Source: Gammaproteobacteria bacterium
GTDB taxonomy: Bacteria > Pseudomonadota > Gammaproteobacteria > Pseudomonadales > Halieaceae
Reading direction: 5' to 3'
Length of the DNA stretch: 7,609 bases
NCBI GenBank assembly: GCA_002748505.1
Contig: PDSN01000017.1
Coordinates: forward strand, 1-7,609
Below are positions 6,178-7,609 of this stretch, piece by piece. Under the pieces are notes generated by a model that saw only the letters and a list, made by a program, of their open reading frames with translations, did no database searches and was not told where the DNA came from. Each line of letters begins with the position of its first letter. Position 1 is the stretch's first letter. The position numbers and the translations under genes are program-made.

Positions 6178-7285
6178 TCCAGGCGCCTCTGCGCGCGATG
6201 AATACTTTATGCAGCAGGCGCTGCTACAGGCCGGGCACGCGCGCTATTGGGCCAGCCCCAACCCCGCTGTGGGCTGTGTGCTGGTGCGCGATGGGGCAAT
6301 TATTGGCCGCGGTTTTACCCAGCCTGCCGGTGCTGCACATGCGGAAGTGATGGCGCTTGCGGATGCGGGTGATGCCAGGGGCACCACGGCCTATGTCACC
6401 TTGGAGCCATGCTCGCACCAGGGTAAAACCGGCCCCTGCGCCGATGCCCTGATCGGCGCAGGCGTTGCCGAGGTGGTTATCGCCATGCAGGACCGGAACC
6501 CACAGGTTTGCGGTGCGGGCATCGCCAAACTAAGATCTTCCGGCATCGAGGTACGCACGGGTGTGTGCGAGGCGCAGGCAGGAGAGCAACTGGCGGGATT
6601 TTGCCTGCGTATGGGTCGCGGTTACGGCCGAGTGACGGCAAAAATGGCGATGTCGCTGGATGGGCGCACGGCCATGCAAAGCGGTGAGAGTCAGTGGATT
6701 ACGGGCCCTGATGCCCGCGCTGATGTGCAACTGTTGCGGGCGCAAAGCTGCGCTATTGTCACCGGCGTTGCCACGGTGCTGGCGGACGATTGTCAGCTCA
6801 GTGTACGCGAGCAGGACTTGCCCTTGGAAGGTGAGGCCAAACAGCGCGCCCTGTATCGACAGCCTACGCGTATTGTGCTGGACAGCCACCTGCGTACGCC
6901 GCCAACCGCGCGGGTGCTGGGTGCAAATACGGTTTTAGTGCACGGGGATAACACGACACCAGGCTCGGGGCTTATAAACGCTGGCTGTACCTTTGCAACA
7001 CTGCCCGTGCACAACGGCAAACTGGATTTAACTGCGCTGCCGGCGTTTTTTAGCGGTCTTAATGCCAATGAAATTCTGGTAGAATCGGGTCCGACCCTGG
7101 CGGGGGCGCTGCTGAGCCAGGGTTTGCTCGACGAATTGGTGGTTTATATGGCGCCCACCTTGATGGGCAGCACCGCCAGACCCTTGCTGGACTTGCCGAT
7201 TATGGCCGACAAGCGCGATTTGACTATTACCGACATCAGCCCCGTGGGGCGCGACTGGCGTATCCGCTGCCGTTTTAACGTATGA
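6167..7285 (+). CDS. ribD: Bifunctional riboflavin biosynthesis deaminase/reductase RibD
   Basis: A 372-residue cytoplasmic enzyme for two consecutive steps of riboflavin synthesis: deamination of the diaminohydroxy-pyrimidine ribosyl phosphate made from GTP, then NADPH reduction of the ribose side chain. The N-terminal zinc deaminase domain (about 11-145) has HAE (His58-Glu60) and [11 protein letters not shown] with zinc ligands Cys82 and Cys91. The reductase domain (about 154-370) starts with [14 protein letters not shown], followed by [13 protein letters not shown], and later [14 protein letters not shown] and [12 protein letters not shown], all typical. I start it at the ATG at 6167, which gives [19 protein letters not shown] and lines up with the family N-terminus DEYYM. 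The frame is open further left to an ATG at 6071, but that part lies wholly within nrdR and has no RibD-like sequence. The overlap of 11 bases with nrdR and the lack of a clear Shine-Dalgarno suggest coupled translation. Confidence 0.96.
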   Translation: MANDPGASARDEYFMQQALLQAGHARYWASPNPAVGCVLVRDGAIIGRGFTQPAGAAHAEVMALADAGDARGTTAYVTLEPCSHQGKTGPCADALIGAGVAEVVIAMQDRNPQVCGAGIAKLRSSGIEVRTGVCEAQAGEQLAGFCLRMGRGYGRVTAKMAMSLDGRTAMQSGESQWITGPDARADVQLLRAQSCAIVTGVATVLADDCQLSVREQDLPLEGEAKQRALYRQPTRIVLDSHLRTPPTARVLGANTVLVHGDNTTPGSGLINAGCTFATLPVHNGKLDLTALPAFFSGLNANEILVESGPTLAGALLSQGLLDELVVYMAPTLMGSTARPLLDLPIMADKRDLTITDISPVGRDWRIRCRFNV

Positions 7286-7287
7286 GG
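7284..7287 (+). promoter_or_regulatory. ribE ribosome binding site overlapping ribD stop
   Basis: GAGG at 7284-7287 shares its first two bases with the ribD TGA (7283-7285) and lies 11 bases before the ribE ATG. The spacing is slightly long, but no better site is seen, and no promoter is evident in the 13-base gap. This supports co-transcription with ribD. Confidence 0.4.
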
Positions 7288-7298
7288 TTACAAGCACT

Positions 7299-7609
7299 AT
7301 GTTTACCGGAATTATCGAGGCCATTGGCGAAGTTGCCGCGCTGGAAGCCAGGGCGGAAGACCTGCGTTTGCGGGTGCGCACCGGTAAGTTGTCGCTGGAT
7401 GATGTGGCGCTTGGTGACAGTATCAGCACCAATGGCGTCTGCCTGACCGTGACGGAATTACCCGGTGATGGCTATTGGGCGGATGTGTCAAATGAGACGC
7501 TGGCTCACACCACCCTGGGCAGTTTAAGCGTGGGCAGCGCGGTGAATCTGGAAAAAGCCCTGTTGCCCACCAGTCGTTTGGGCGGGCATTTGGTCAGCGG
7601 GCACGTGGA
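7299..7609 (+). CDS. ribE: Riboflavin synthase alpha subunit (N-terminal part, runs off the right edge)
   Basis: The first 103 complete codons of riboflavin synthase, which dismutates two 6,7-dimethyl-8-ribityllumazine molecules into riboflavin and the pyrimidine precursor. The full protein is normally about 200-220 residues, two lumazine-binding beta-barrel domains; the first is essentially complete here. The start MFTGIIEAIGEV is the invariant N-terminus of the family and includes the catalytically important Phe2. TNGVCLTV (residues 45-52), VSNETLAHTTLG (66-77) and LGGHLVSGHV (94-103) are the usual first-barrel motifs. The frame stays open to the last base, so no stop is in the window. It follows ribD by 13 bases in the same operon; in related genomes ribBA, ribH and nusB commonly follow. 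The gene is called ribC in some naming schemes and ribE in others. Confidence 0.95.
   Translation, partial: MFTGIIEAIGEVAALEARAEDLRLRVRTGKLSLDDVALGDSISTNGVCLTVTELPGDGYWADVSNETLAHTTLGSLSVGSAVNLEKALLPTSRLGGHLVSGHV

Noticed and set aside
7286..7298. Possible FMN riboswitch before ribE
   Set aside because: The gap is only 13 bases; an FMN element needs well over 100.

Overview
The window reads as an ordinary chromosomal stretch from a GC-rich gammaproteobacterium. The reasons are a close E. coli-like EttA and GlyA, the classical glyA-nrdR-ribD-ribE order, and ClsA-type and PilZ proteins. Placement near the Cellvibrio/Saccharophagus/Pseudomonas side is a guess from the overall feel of the sequence and cannot be proved here. 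No phage, IS, CRISPR, toxin-antitoxin, rRNA or tRNA was seen. Gene density is high and no gap exceeds about 145 bases.

Left part (1-2541). The window opens inside a sodium-coupled transporter of the NSS/SNF family on the + strand, of which only the C-terminal half is present. It converges on a cardiolipin synthase gene on the - strand. A perfect 10-bp hairpin fills the 46-base gap between their stop codons. A 24-base sequence spanning one arm and the loop of that hairpin recurs in inverted orientation (23 of 24 bases) just upstream of the cardiolipin synthase promoter region, so the gene sits between inverted repeats. This is the one structure not explained by ordinary gene content. Upstream of it, on the same strand, is a small single-domain PilZ (c-di-GMP receptor) protein.

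Middle (2542-4437). The - strand carries ettA, an ABC-F ATPase that gates ribosome entry into elongation according to the ATP/ADP ratio. Its GTG start faces a 143-base divergent promoter region shared with glyA.

Right part (4438-7609). On the + strand, glyA, nrdR, ribD and ribE form a tightly packed, probably co-transcribed operon. glyA and nrdR abut with no spacer, nrdR and ribD overlap by 11 bases, and ribD and ribE are 13 bases apart. GlyA supplies one-carbon units for purine and thymidylate synthesis. NrdR is the ATP/dATP-sensing repressor of ribonucleotide reductase genes. RibD and RibE carry out middle and last steps of riboflavin synthesis. ribE runs off the right edge.

No previously undescribed system was found. 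The main lead is the inverted repeat/hairpin pair around the cardiolipin synthase gene.
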